From Lysobacterales bacterium (GTDB taxonomy: Bacteria > Pseudomonadota > Gammaproteobacteria > Xanthomonadales > SZUA-36), in NCBI GenBank assembly GCA_013042915.1, contig JABDPF010000033.1, positions 1 through 64,000 on the forward strand: 64,000 bases of DNA. The letters run 5' to 3'. Made by a program: the position numbers and the translations under genes. Below the pieces are notes generated by a model, which searched no databases, was not told the origin of the DNA, and was given only the letters and a program-made list of their open reading frames with translations. Positions 14,587 through 23,164 of this stretch are shown here, piece after piece; position 1 is the first letter of the stretch, and every line of letters begins with the position of its first letter.

Positions 14587-15891
14587 TTAGACCGATTCCG
14601 GCATGGCCGCACCGATTCGTTCACCCAGGTTTTCAGCCAGCGCCGCGTTGTTCAGCTTCTGGCTCACCGCGTGGCAAAAAGCAGCGGTCAGCAGTCGCCG
14701 CGCCTGGGCTTCGGTGAGGCCGCGCGTTCGCAGGTAGAAAATTGCACCCTCGTCCAGTTGCCCGACGGTTGCCCCGTGACTGGCCTCGACTTCGTCCGCG
14801 TAGATTTCGAGTTCGGGCTTGGTATCCATTTCCGCCAATGGCGAGAGCAGCAGGTTGGCATTGGATTGGCGCACGCTGCTGCCATCCGCGCCCTCCCGGA
14901 TCAGCGCGCGGCCATTGAATACGCCGCGGCTGCTGCCGCCCAATACGCCGCGGAAAAATTGCACGCTGCTGCAATCGGGCGCAACGTGCTCCACCGCCAC
15001 TCGGGTATCGCAATGGCGCCGCCCGTCGAGCACCCATGCGCCGGCAAGGTCAGCGCGCGCGCCTTCTCCTTCCAGCGATACGTGCAATTCGTGTCGCACC
15101 AGGCCGCCGCCAAGGTCGAAACCACGGAAACGGTAGCAGCTTGCGCCGTCTTGCTGGACCCGGGTCGTGGTCAGCAGGATGGCCTCTTCGCCCTCGTCCT
15201 GCACCCGCACGTGCTCGAGCTCGGCGTTTTCCGCCAGATGGGGCTGCACCAGCAGGTGCAGAGCAGCCGGTGAGGTTACCTCCGCCAAGTGCTGCTCGAC
15301 GAGTTCGAGCCGGGCGCCCGCCTCCATCAGCAGCATCACCCGGCAAGGCACGAACTCATCGGCGGACCGGGCACTGCCTGCAAACCGCAGCAGCAGGGTG
15401 CCGGCGTCGGCTCCTTTTTCAACCCTGATGACGACACCCTGGTGCAGGAAGGCTGTGTTGATCGCATCAAAAGCCCGTGCCGGACCGTCCACCGGCACCG
15501 CCTCGGCCAATGCCCGAACCGGTCCCTCGAACATCTCGATGGCCTCCGCCAGCGTGAAGACGCTGACCCCGTCCGGGAGTTGGGCGGATCCTTGAGCCAG
15601 TACGCCGTCCACGATGTCGATCGCAGGAACGTCGGGCAGCAATGCAGCGTCAATCGTAACCGGGCAGGTCGAGGCGATTTTTCCGGGCAGCCCGGGACCC
15701 GCTGATTCCAGGCGTTTCAACGGCGTATAACGCCAGGCCTCGACTTTGCGGTGCGGAAAACCGCCGGCGCTGAAATGCCCCGTGGCCTTGTGCCGCAGGT
15801 CTTCCAGCCAGGTCGGGGACGCTGGAGTGTCCAGCTTGCGAACCTGGTCAGCCCAGCGGGCCGCGAGTTCAGTCAGTGTCGCATTGCTCAT
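14587..15891 (-). CDS. sufD: Fe-S cluster assembly protein SufD
   Basis: Scaffold partner of SufB in the SufBC2D complex. 434 aa. Recognised by the SufBD core beta-helix in the C-terminal half, including HCDTRVAVEHVAPDCSSVQF and KPELEIYADEVEASHGATVG with GAIFYLRTRGL (about residues 375-405), which contains the conserved His and the segment that pairs with SufB. N-terminus HRKVEAWRYTPLKRLE is typical of SufD. The frame is open 32 codons upstream into sufC; MSNATLTELAARW is used because it sits 1 nt after the sufC stop. Confidence 0.94.
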   Translation of the reverse strand: MSNATLTELAARWADQVRKLDTPASPTWLEDLRHKATGHFSAGGFPHRKVEAWRYTPLKRLESAGPGLPGKIASTCPVTIDAALLPDVPAIDIVDGVLAQGSAQLPDGVSVFTLAEAIEMFEGPVRALAEAVPVDGPARAFDAINTAFLHQGVVIRVEKGADAGTLLLRFAGSARSADEFVPCRVMLLMEAGARLELVEQHLAEVTSPAALHLLVQPHLAENAELEHVRVQDEGEEAILLTTTRVQQDGASCYRFRGFDLGGGLVRHELHVSLEGEGARADLAGAWVLDGRRHCDTRVAVEHVAPDCSSVQFFRGVLGGSSRGVFNGRALIREGADGSSVRQSNANLLLSPLAEMDTKPELEIYADEVEASHGATVGQLDEGAIFYLRTRGLTEAQARRLLTAAFCHAVSQKLNNAALAENLGERIGAAMPESV

Positions 15892-15892
15892 G

Positions 15893-16669
15893 TCAGGACC
15901 TGATCTCCACGTCCAGCGTGCCGATACCGCCCTGCTCCAGCCAGGCGTAGCCCTCGACTTCCAGCTTCTCGGCCAGGTCGGCTCCACCGCTGGCGACGAT
16001 CCGGCCGTGGGCGAGGACGTGCACGTAATCAGGCACGATGTACTCCAGCAAACGCTGGTAGTGGGTCACGACGATCATCGAGCGCTCTTCGCTGCGCTGC
16101 TTGTTCACGCCCTCGGCCACCAGCCGAAGCGCGTCGATATCCAGTCCGGAATCGGTTTCGTCCAGGATGGCCAGCCTCGGCTCGAGCACCGCCATCTGGA
16201 AGATCTCGTTGCGCTTTTTCTCGCCACCCGAGAATCCCTCGTTGACCGCGCGGTGCATCAGATCGTCGTCGATGTGCAGCACCTTCAGTTTTTCGCGAAC
16301 GAGCTTGAGAAACTGCATGGAATCCAGTTCCGTTTCGCCACGGTATTTGCGCTGGGCATTGAGCGCGGTGCGGAGAAAATACGTGTTGTTCACGCCCGGG
16401 ATTTCAACCGGGTACTGGAATGCCAGGAAAATTCCCTCGCAGGCGCGCTCTTCCGGCTCCAGTTCCAGCAGGTCTTTGCCCCGGTACAACACCTCTCCTT
16501 TCGTCACTTCGTAGCCTTCCCGTCCGGCGATCACGTTGCCGAGCGTGCTCTTTCCGGCGCCGTTGGGACCCATGATGGCGTGTACCTCGCCGGGACCGAT
16601 CTCCAGGTCCAGGCCCTTGAGTATCGGTTTGCCCATCACGTTCGCGTGCAGGTTTCTGACTTCTAGCAT
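15893..16669 (-). CDS. sufC: Fe-S cluster assembly ATPase SufC
   Basis: ABC-type ATPase of the SufBC2D scaffold; cytosolic, not a transporter. 258 aa. Walker A GPNGAGKST (about residues 34-42), the SufC-specific signature FSGGEKKRNEIFQ, Walker B LAILDETDSGLDID, and the H-loop IVVTHYQRLL are all present. It is preceded by a 118-bp gap from sufB that contains a hairpin, and is followed 1 nt later by sufD. Confidence 0.97.
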   Translation of the reverse strand: MLEVRNLHANVMGKPILKGLDLEIGPGEVHAIMGPNGAGKSTLGNVIAGREGYEVTKGEVLYRGKDLLELEPEERACEGIFLAFQYPVEIPGVNNTYFLRTALNAQRKYRGETELDSMQFLKLVREKLKVLHIDDDLMHRAVNEGFSGGEKKRNEIFQMAVLEPRLAILDETDSGLDIDALRLVAEGVNKQRSEERSMIVVTHYQRLLEYIVPDYVHVLAHGRIVASGGADLAEKLEVEGYAWLEQGGIGTLDVEIRS

Positions 16670-16763
16670 TCTTTCGTTCCTTTCGTTGTTTCTGAAGGAC
16701 GCCCCTCGGGCCGCCCTGCAAATTTCGTTCCTGTAATCGGCCTCATGGCGCTTTCAATCACCG

Positions 16764-16785
16764 GGTCGGCCCCAAGGGCTCGACC
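16764..16785. other. intercistronic hairpin just after the sufB stop
   Basis: GGTCGGCCC (16764-16772) pairs with GGGC-T-CGACC (16776-16785), nine base pairs with one bulged base and a three-base loop, starting 3 nt beyond the sufB stop codon. No U-tract follows in the direction of transcription, so it is not a typical intrinsic terminator; it could stabilise or attenuate the sufB end of the message. The rest of the 118-bp sufB-sufC gap shows nothing I recognise. Confidence 0.4.
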
Positions 16786-16787
16786 GT

Positions 16788-18248
16788 CTATCCCACCGCA
16801 CCTTCCAGGCTCACCTCGAGCAGTGCCTTGGCCTCCACCGCAAATTCCATCGGCAGCTCCTTGAACACGGCCTTGCAGAAGCCATCGACGATCATCGAGA
16901 CCGCATCCTCCTCGGAGATGCCGCGCTGCAGGCAATAAAACAACTGATCCTCGCCGATGCGCGAGGTCGTGGCTTCGTGCTCGACCTTCGCGCTCGGGTT
17001 GCCGACCTCGATGTAGGGGAAAGTGTGCGCCCCGCACTTCTTGCCGATCAGCATCGAGTCGCATTGCGTGTAATTACGTGCGTTTTCGGCTTTCTTCGCG
17101 ACGCGCACGAGGCCCCGGTACGACTGCTGTCCGCGACCCGCCGAGATGCCCTTGGAGATGATCTTGCTGCGGGTGTCGCGCCCGATGTGGATCATCTTGG
17201 TCCCGGTATCGGCCTGCTGCATGTTGTTGGTCAGCGCGACCGAGTAGAACTCGCCCGTGGAATGATCGCCGCGAAGCACGCAGGACGGGTACTTCCAGGT
17301 GATGGCCGAGCCGGTCTCGACCTGGGTCCAGGAGATTTTCGAACGGTCTCCGCGGCAGTCGCCGCGCTTGGTGACGAAGTTGTAGATACCGCCCTTGCCG
17401 TTTTCGTCCCCGGGATACCAGTTCTGCACCGTCGAGTACTTGATTTCGGCGTCCTGGAGCGCGACCAGCTCGACAACCGCGGCGTGCAATTGGTTTTCGT
17501 CCCGCATCGGCGCGGTGCAGCCCTCGAGGTAACTCACGTAAGCCTCGTCCTCGGCGATGATCAGGGTCCGCTCGAACTGGCCGGTTTCCGCCGCGTTGAT
17601 ACGAAAATAGGTAGAGAGCTCCATCGGGCATCTCACGCCCTTGGGGATGTAGACGAAACTGCCGTCCGAGAACACCGCCGAGTTCAGAGCCGCAAAAAAG
17701 TTGTCCCGTGCGGGCACCACGCTGCCGAGGTAGCGCCGGACCAGCTCGGGATGGTCCTTAACCGCCTCGGAAAAAGAGCAGAAAATCACGCCGGCCTTGG
17801 AAAGCTCCTCGCGAAAGGTCGTGCCGACGGAAACCGAGTCGAACACGGCATCGACGGCCACGCCGGCCAGGCGGGCCCGTTCGTGCAGGGGCACGCCCAG
17901 CTTGTCGTAGGTCTCGAGAAGCTTCGGGTCGACGTCGTCGAGGCTTTGCGGCCGGTCCTTGTCCGATTTGGGCGCCGAGAAATAAGAAATGTCCTGGAAA
18001 TGGATCGGGTCCACGTTGAGATGCGCCCAATCCGGCTGCTGCATGCCCTGCCACAGGCGGAACGCTTCGAGGCGCCATTCCAGCAACCATTCCGGCTCTT
18101 CCTTGCGCGCCGAAATCCAGCGGACTACGTCCTCGTCGAGCCCAGGGGGCAATCCCTCGGACTCGATGTCGGTGACGAAACCGTGCTTGTATTTTTGCTG
18201 CACGAAGCGGTCGACGGATGAACCGGTCTGTGCTGTGGATTCGCTCAT
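16788..18248 (-). CDS. sufB: Fe-S cluster assembly protein SufB
   Basis: Scaffold subunit on which the cluster is built in SufBC2D. 486 aa, normal for the family. Seen: the N-terminal [24 protein letters not shown] block, [20 protein letters not shown], and the C-terminal [16 protein letters not shown] / [20 protein letters not shown] region shared by all SufB proteins. First structural gene of the operon, 61 bp after sufR. Confidence 0.97.
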   Translation of the reverse strand: MSESTAQTGSSVDRFVQQKYKHGFVTDIESEGLPPGLDEDVVRWISARKEEPEWLLEWRLEAFRLWQGMQQPDWAHLNVDPIHFQDISYFSAPKSDKDRPQSLDDVDPKLLETYDKLGVPLHERARLAGVAVDAVFDSVSVGTTFREELSKAGVIFCSFSEAVKDHPELVRRYLGSVVPARDNFFAALNSAVFSDGSFVYIPKGVRCPMELSTYFRINAAETGQFERTLIIAEDEAYVSYLEGCTAPMRDENQLHAAVVELVALQDAEIKYSTVQNWYPGDENGKGGIYNFVTKRGDCRGDRSKISWTQVETGSAITWKYPSCVLRGDHSTGEFYSVALTNNMQQADTGTKMIHIGRDTRSKIISKGISAGRGQQSYRGLVRVAKKAENARNYTQCDSMLIGKKCGAHTFPYIEVGNPSAKVEHEATTSRIGEDQLFYCLQRGISEEDAVSMIVDGFCKAVFKELPMEFAVEAKALLEVSLEGAVG

Positions 18249-18309
18249 GGCTTACCTCTGTCGTGGGAACCGGGTCAGACGAGCTGCCCGGGCCCCGGTT
18301 GATCGGCTC

Positions 18310-18753
18310 TCATACACCGAGGGTCGTGATGTTCAACGGCGGCTTGTTGGGGCTGTGCGGCGCCGACATCTCGGCCAGGCTGACCACCTGCAATGCCTGT
18401 TTCACCGCCAGGCTGATACGCTGCCAGTTGCCGCGCAGCCCGCATTGGTCTTCCTGGCTGCACAGTCCCTCCTCCACGCTGCACTCGGTCATCGCCACCG
18501 GCCCCTCGATGGCCTCGATGACCTCCGCCACGCTGATGTCGCTGGCAGAGCGATTCGCGCGGTAGCCGCCGTTGGCGCCCCGGTAAGACGCCAGCAGCCC
18601 GTGGCCGGCAAGCAGCTTCAGGACCTTGCTGGCCGTGGGCAGTTCGATACCGACCCGCTCGGCGACCGCATGTGAACTGAGCATGTCGCCATTTCGGGTC
18701 AGTTCCACCATCACCAGGATGGCGTAATCGGTCAGTTTGGATATTCTCAACAT
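18310..18753 (-). CDS. sufR: Rrf2-family SUF system regulator (IscR/SufR-like)
   Basis: 147 aa winged-helix regulator opening with MLRISKLTDYAILVMVEL, the start typical of the SUF-associated Rrf2 subfamily. Cys91, Cys98 and Cys104 (C-X6-C-X5-C) match the three [2Fe-2S]-ligating cysteines of IscR, so it probably senses cluster status and controls the operon it leads. The frame is open 85 codons upstream; an ATG three codons earlier (18762) is also possible but would overlap the predicted -10 box. I choose 18753 because the predicted transcription start falls on it and the family begins there. Confidence 0.9.
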   Translation of the reverse strand: MLRISKLTDYAILVMVELTRNGDMLSSHAVAERVGIELPTASKVLKLLAGHGLLASYRGANGGYRANRSASDISVAEVIEAIEGPVAMTECSVEEGLCSQEDQCGLRGNWQRISLAVKQALQVVSLAEMSAPHSPNKPPLNITTLGV

Positions 18754-18759
18754 ACGGCT

Positions 18760-18788
18760 CATATAGTACCACATCAGTACTGTTTCAA
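18760..18788 (-). promoter_or_regulatory. sufR promoter with palindromic operator-like spacer
   Basis: On the minus strand TTGAAA (18783-18788) and TATATG (18760-18765) are 17 bp apart. The spacer region contains an inverted repeat, AGTAC (18765-18769) and GTACT (18777-18781), separated by 7 bp. Location inside the promoter of an Rrf2-family gene suggests autoregulation by SufR (inference). The expected start, about 7 nt after the -10, coincides with the A of the ATG at 18753, i.e. a leaderless transcript. Confidence 0.55.
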
Positions 18789-18931
18789 TGCGCCAAGAAA
18801 AACCGGACCGGGACAGCCCATCGCTTGCATGACCGGCGGGCGAAGGCATTGCTGGCCGGACCCCGTGCCCCGCCCGCATTTGGTCATCAGAAAGCCTTAC
18901 TCTGTCCCGGTGATTCGGGCACAATGCGCGG

Positions 18932-19915
18932 ATGAAACCACCAGATTCCGAGCCGCAGGACCGCCGGCGCGAAGACGGCGCGCAGTGGGCTGCGCAGCAG
19001 ATGGGCATGGATCGGGTCGATTTGCAGCCCGTTTGCGGCGATGCGAGTTTCCGACGCTACTTTCGTTTCGACGCCGGCGATCGCTCCGTGATCCTGATGG
19101 ACGCGCCGCGCTACCGGGAAACGTCCGAACGTTTTCTCGACGCCGGCGACCGCCTGCGGCGAGCCGGGCTGAAGACGCCGGATATCTATCACTTCGACCT
19201 CGACCTGGGCTACGGTCTGCTGGAAGACTTCGGCGATGTCCTGTTTCGGGAGATCCTCTCGCCGAACACCGTGGATCGGCTGTTCCCGCGACTGTTCGAC
19301 ATTCTCGAGACCACCGCGAAGTTCGCTTCGACCGACGGCCTGCCCGAGTACAACGAGGAGCGTTTGCAGATAGAACTCGACCTGTTTCCCGACTGGTACT
19401 TGGCCCATTACAAGCACCGGCCGATGAAGGGCGCCGAGATCGGCGCCTGGCAGAACCTGTGCGGGCTGTTGATCGAATCCGCCCGCAACCAGCCACAGGT
19501 GTTCGTACACCGGGATTTTCATTCCTGCAACCTGCTGGACACCGGCCACGGCACCGGCATCATCGATTTCCAGGACGCCCTGCACGGCCCGATCAGCTAC
19601 GACCTCATCTCGCTGATCTGGGACCGCTATATTGCCTGGCCGCGCGAGCGGCTCGAGGCCTGGATGGCTGAAATGCACCGCCGCTACGACCTCGATTGCA
19701 GCCTGGAGGATTGGATTCGGCAATGCGACTGGATGGGCCTGCAGCGCAATATCAAGATCGCCGGCATTTTTGCTCGTCTGCGCTATCGCGACGGCAAATA
19801 CGGTTACCTGCAGATGATCCCGCTGTTCTATCGCTACCTGCTCGATGTGTTGCCACGGTACCCCGAATTTCGCGGCTTTCTCAGCCTGCTCGAGGATGAA
19901 GCATGCGCGCCATGA
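18932..19915 (+). CDS. amgK: N-acetylmuramate/N-acetylglucosamine kinase AmgK (aminoglycoside phosphotransferase fold)
   Basis: 327 aa kinase of the APH/choline kinase fold. Seen: GDASFRRYFRF (nucleotide-binding strand, about residues 36-46), catalytic VHRDFHSCNLL (about 193-203) and metal-binding IIDFQDALHGP. Alone this would be called a generic phosphotransferase, but it overlaps by 13 bp a murU-type nucleotidyltransferase; this gene pair is the AmgK-MurU branch that phosphorylates recycled MurNAc at C1 and then makes UDP-MurNAc, bypassing de novo MurA/MurB synthesis. The function is therefore supported by context as well as fold. Confidence 0.85.
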   Translation: MKPPDSEPQDRRREDGAQWAAQQMGMDRVDLQPVCGDASFRRYFRFDAGDRSVILMDAPRYRETSERFLDAGDRLRRAGLKTPDIYHFDLDLGYGLLEDFGDVLFREILSPNTVDRLFPRLFDILETTAKFASTDGLPEYNEERLQIELDLFPDWYLAHYKHRPMKGAEIGAWQNLCGLLIESARNQPQVFVHRDFHSCNLLDTGHGTGIIDFQDALHGPISYDLISLIWDRYIAWPRERLEAWMAEMHRRYDLDCSLEDWIRQCDWMGLQRNIKIAGIFARLRYRDGKYGYLQMIPLFYRYLLDVLPRYPEFRGFLSLLEDEACAP

Positions 19916-20595
19916 TCCTCGCCGCCGGACGGGGCGAGCGCCTGCGGCCTCTGACCGACCGAATGCCCAAGCCCCTTCTCGAAGTGGGCGGCAAACCCCT
20001 GGTCGTTCATCATATCGAGGCGCTGGCGGATGCCGGATTTCGCGAGATCGTCATCAACCAGGGCCACCTGGGGGAACAATTGCCCGGGGCGCTAGGCAAC
20101 GGCGAGCGTTGGGGGGTAAACATCCATTGGTCGGTCGAGAAACCCGAACCACTGGAAACCGGCGGCGGCATTTTCCAAGCCTTGCCACAGCTCGGCGAAG
20201 GCCCTTTCCTGGCCGTCAACGGTGACGTGTTCACACGTTATCCGTTTGCGCGGCTGCGCGCCGTGAAATGCGACCACGCCCACCTGGTGATGGTGCCCAA
20301 CCCCGCGCACAACCCGGCCGGTGATTTCAGTTTACAAGGCGCGTTGGTGCGAGAAGGCGGAACCGAAAAACTGACCTACAGCGGGGTTGCGGTATATCAC
20401 CCGCGGCTTTTCGAAGGCTGTTCGGCGGGCAAGTTCTCCATCGTGCCGCTGCTGCTGCGCGCGATGAGAGAACAGATCGTGACTGGCGAGCGGTACGACG
20501 GCCCGTGGAACGACATCGGCACGCTGGAACGCTTGGACGAGGCGCGAACATTGGCCGGAAGACCGGGGTTGGAGAAGCGGGGACAGGCTGGCTGA
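19903..20595 (+). CDS. murU: N-acetylmuramate alpha-1-phosphate uridylyltransferase MurU
   Basis: 230 aa sugar-phosphate nucleotidyltransferase. N-terminal signature MILAAGRGERLRPLTDRM then PKPLLEVGGKPL (residues 4-33), and VNGDVFTRYP (about 105) with the metal-binding Asp. Couples UTP to MurNAc 1-phosphate in peptidoglycan recycling. The start codon lies inside the end of amgK (13-bp overlap), so the two are expected to be made together. Confidence 0.87.
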   Translation: MRAMILAAGRGERLRPLTDRMPKPLLEVGGKPLVVHHIEALADAGFREIVINQGHLGEQLPGALGNGERWGVNIHWSVEKPEPLETGGGIFQALPQLGEGPFLAVNGDVFTRYPFARLRAVKCDHAHLVMVPNPAHNPAGDFSLQGALVREGGTEKLTYSGVAVYHPRLFEGCSAGKFSIVPLLLRAMREQIVTGERYDGPWNDIGTLERLDEARTLAGRPGLEKRGQAG

Positions 20596-20614
20596 GCCGG
20601 CTTGATCCCTTCCC

Positions 20615-20644
20615 TTGATCTTTAGTGTTGTACTGTGGTATAAC
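20615..20644 (+). promoter_or_regulatory. sigma-70-type promoter ahead of the lipoprotein gene
   Basis: TTGATC (20615-20620) and TATAAC (20639-20644) are 18 bp apart, four and five matches to consensus. They lie 20 bp after the murU stop, giving a leader of about 23 nt to the ATG at 20674, so the lipoprotein gene is likely transcribed separately from amgK-murU. Confidence 0.5.
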
Positions 20645-20673
20645 ACCTTTACACAAACGGAACGGAAATCGAT

Positions 20674-22407
20674 ATGACCCAGTTGCGCCTGATAATGCTC
20701 TCGCTGTTGTTGCTGCTTGCCCTGGGCGCCTGTGGCGACAGGGAAGATGAGGTCACGGCAGGGGTAGAGGCCTCACCGGCCGCTGACTCCCTTCTCACCT
20801 ACGTGCCGGCAGACACGCCTTACCTGGCGGCCAACATGCAGCCCATCCCCGACGCCGTCATCGATGCGCAGTTCGAGCGGGCCCGGCCGATGCTCGACGA
20901 GATGCAGAAACAGGTCACCCGGGTCAAGGCGGAATGGGCAAGCGGCGGCGACAGGCCGGATGACCCCTTCGAACGCCTGATGATCGCCTGGGTTGATGCG
21001 TACGACGGAAAGATGAGCCGGGAGGGCCTGGAAAGCATGGGCTGGGATTTCCAGTCGAGCACGGTGGCTTACGGCGTAGGCGCCTTTCCCACCCTTCGCA
21101 TGAGCTCCAGCGACCCCCAGGCCCTGTCCGATTCGGTGATGGCCATCCTCGAGAGCGCGGAGATCGATGCGCCCCCTGCTGAATTTCAGGGTCAGTCGTA
21201 CTGGCGTATCGTGCCGGAAGAGGCCGACGAAGTCCCGATCGCACTCTACGTGGCGGTATTGTCAGACCACTTCGCCCTGGGCCTTTATCCGGTCGCGTCG
21301 CAGAGCGATTTCCTGCCCGGATTCCTGGGGCTGGAAAAGCCCGGCGAGCATTATTCGACCGACAGCCTGGCCCGGCTCAATCAAGAACACGGATATTCCG
21401 CGTATGGCTCAGCGTTCATGGACCTGCATCGACTGGCTGATGAATTCCTGGACCCCGAGGCCACCACGGCCCGGGTCCTGACGAGTTTCGACGAGTACGA
21501 CCTGGAAGACTTCTCAGAACAGTGCATCGCCGAGACGCATCGCATCATCGACAACATGCCGCAAGTCAGCGTCGGCGTGACCGAGATGGGCGTTGACGCG
21601 ATTGGCTACCGGGCCGTTTTCGAGCATCCGTCCGAACTGGCCGGCGAGTTGACCGGCCTGGTCGCCGCCCTGCCTGGTGCCCGCATGCTCACCGAACACC
21701 TTGCCGAACTGAGTTTCGGCATCAAGGTCGGCGCTGCGCGGGATTTCCTGAGAGGCAAGGCTGAGGGCGTTCAGAGCGATCCGTTCCAGTGCGAACATTT
21801 CGCAGACATCAACCAGCAAGTCGGTGACCTGCTGGAAAAACTCAACCAGCCGCTGCCACCGTTTGTGAACAATTTCCGCGGGTTGCGCCTCAGCATCAAG
21901 GCACTGGACATGGACCCCGGCCAATCGATCCCCAGCGATATGCGTGGCCATCTCGCGGTTCACGTCGAGCAACCGGAGATGTTCCTCGGCATGGCCCAGA
22001 TGTTCCTGCCCGACCTGGCCGACATGCAGTTGGCGCCGGGCGGCGACCCCAAGCCGGTTCCGGAATTCCTGATGTCGGTACAGGGCATCAGCGCGTACGC
22101 GGCGATGTCGAAAGAGGCCATCGGGCTGTCGGTGGGCGATGGCGAGCAGAATACGCTGGTCGAGTTTCTCGAAATGCCGGCGGGGGATAACGAAACCTTC
22201 CTCAGCGTGGATTACGACATGGCCGCCTACTACGAACTGCAGGAAATGCAAATGGCGGATTACGGGGCGCTCGATCCCGACGATCCGATGAGCTCGTTTT
22301 ACGAGAAGGTCATGGAATGGGCCAAGACCGCCACTGACCGCGAGCACATGGAAATGAAATTCACCTCGGACGGACTGGTGATCGAGAGCCGCACGACTTA
22401 CAGATAA
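20674..22407 (+). CDS. uncharacterised lipoprotein, 577 aa
   Basis: I do not recognise this protein. It opens with a lipoprotein signal peptide (hydrophobic LIMLSLLLLLALGAC, lipobox LGAC, acylated Cys at residue 20) followed by a short acidic linker; Asp at +3 (CGD) leaves outer or inner membrane location open. The mature part is about 557 residues, acidic, rich in Met, Asp and Glu, with no internal membrane segments and no obvious catalytic motif. It appears to contain two similar-sized halves with repeated YxxxFMDLHR- or QGISAYAAMS-type beta/alpha stretches, but I cannot assign a fold. Own promoter and an intrinsic terminator make it a single-gene unit. Confidence 0.88.
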   Translation: MTQLRLIMLSLLLLLALGACGDREDEVTAGVEASPAADSLLTYVPADTPYLAANMQPIPDAVIDAQFERARPMLDEMQKQVTRVKAEWASGGDRPDDPFERLMIAWVDAYDGKMSREGLESMGWDFQSSTVAYGVGAFPTLRMSSSDPQALSDSVMAILESAEIDAPPAEFQGQSYWRIVPEEADEVPIALYVAVLSDHFALGLYPVASQSDFLPGFLGLEKPGEHYSTDSLARLNQEHGYSAYGSAFMDLHRLADEFLDPEATTARVLTSFDEYDLEDFSEQCIAETHRIIDNMPQVSVGVTEMGVDAIGYRAVFEHPSELAGELTGLVAALPGARMLTEHLAELSFGIKVGAARDFLRGKAEGVQSDPFQCEHFADINQQVGDLLEKLNQPLPPFVNNFRGLRLSIKALDMDPGQSIPSDMRGHLAVHVEQPEMFLGMAQMFLPDLADMQLAPGGDPKPVPEFLMSVQGISAYAAMSKEAIGLSVGDGEQNTLVEFLEMPAGDNETFLSVDYDMAAYYELQEMQMADYGALDPDDPMSSFYEKVMEWAKTATDREHMEMKFTSDGLVIESRTTYR

Positions 22408-22426
22408 TTATGGGAGCCTGAAGGAA

Positions 22427-22465
22427 GGGGCCGAAGTAGCCGCGCTACTTCGGCCCCGTTTTTTT
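22427..22465 (+). terminator. intrinsic terminator of the lipoprotein gene, inside the hda 3' end
   Basis: A perfect 14-bp stem, 22427-22440 with 22444-22457 (core GGCCGAAGTAGC / GCTACTTCGGCC), closed by a 3-nt loop and followed by G and a run of seven T. The stem and T-run lie over the last codons and the TAG stop (22445-22447) of the convergent hda gene. No T-run follows on the minus strand, so it acts mainly for plus-strand transcription. Confidence 0.85.
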
Positions 22466-23164
22466 CTCAAGCGCCCGAATGACCTCGCGCGCCACCGGAA
22501 CGGTAATCCGCCGCTTGTCGGAAAACGCCGCGTTCTTCAAGCCTTCCACGACGTTCAGTAACGACGCCATATCGCGGCGGCTGTTGCGCAACACGTAGTT
22601 CTGCACATCTTCCGGCAGCTCGATATGCAGGCTGTGCGCCCGTTGCAGCATGATGGCCCGCTTGCCGTCGTCGTCCGTTAACTGCAGTTTGAGCTGAACG
22701 CCCCATGCCAGCCGCGAAGCCAGGTCCGGAAGATCGAAAATCAACGACGCCAATGGTTCACGACTCGCCACCAGCAGGCGTCCGCCGGCAGCCCTTACCT
22801 CGTTGAAGCAGCGAAACAGCGCCCCCTCCCAGGCCGCGTTACCGGCGGCGCGGTCGATATCGTCCACGCACACGAGGTCGAGAACCTGAAGCCCTTCAAG
22901 CCCGGCCGCAGCCTCCTCGGGCAAGCGCTTCAGCGCGACGTAGAAAGCGGCCATGTCCCGCTTGCGCGCGGCATGGCACAGCGCGTTCAGCAGATGCGAT
23001 TTGCCGGACCCCTCGGGGCCCGAGAGGAACAAACCGGTTCCCGGCTCATCCAGCAAGTGTCGCACGGCCTCCACCGCGGCACCGTTGGGGCCCGAAATGA
23101 ACTCGTCAAATCGATCCGGTCGCGGCGGTTCGAGCTGCAGCGGAATCTGGGGAGAAAAAAGCAC
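22445..23164 (-). CDS. hda: DnaA regulatory inactivator Hda
   Basis: AAA+ protein that, with the DNA-loaded beta clamp, stimulates ATP hydrolysis by DnaA and so limits replication initiation. 239 aa with a GTG start directly abutting the stop of the permease gene. Residues 6-11, QIPLQL, are the N-terminal clamp-binding motif (QLSLPL in E. coli). The P-loop GPEGSGKSHLLNAL (about 49-62), VCVDDIDRAAG (Walker B) and LPDLASRLAWG (sensor/box VII region) follow. Gene order hda-permease next to purM-purN is conserved in gammaproteobacteria. Confidence 0.92.
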   Translation of the reverse strand: MLFSPQIPLQLEPPRPDRFDEFISGPNGAAVEAVRHLLDEPGTGLFLSGPEGSGKSHLLNALCHAARKRDMAAFYVALKRLPEEAAAGLEGLQVLDLVCVDDIDRAAGNAAWEGALFRCFNEVRAAGGRLLVASREPLASLIFDLPDLASRLAWGVQLKLQLTDDDGKRAIMLQRAHSLHIELPEDVQNYVLRNSRRDMASLLNVVEGLKNAAFSDKRRITVPVAREVIRALEKKTGPK

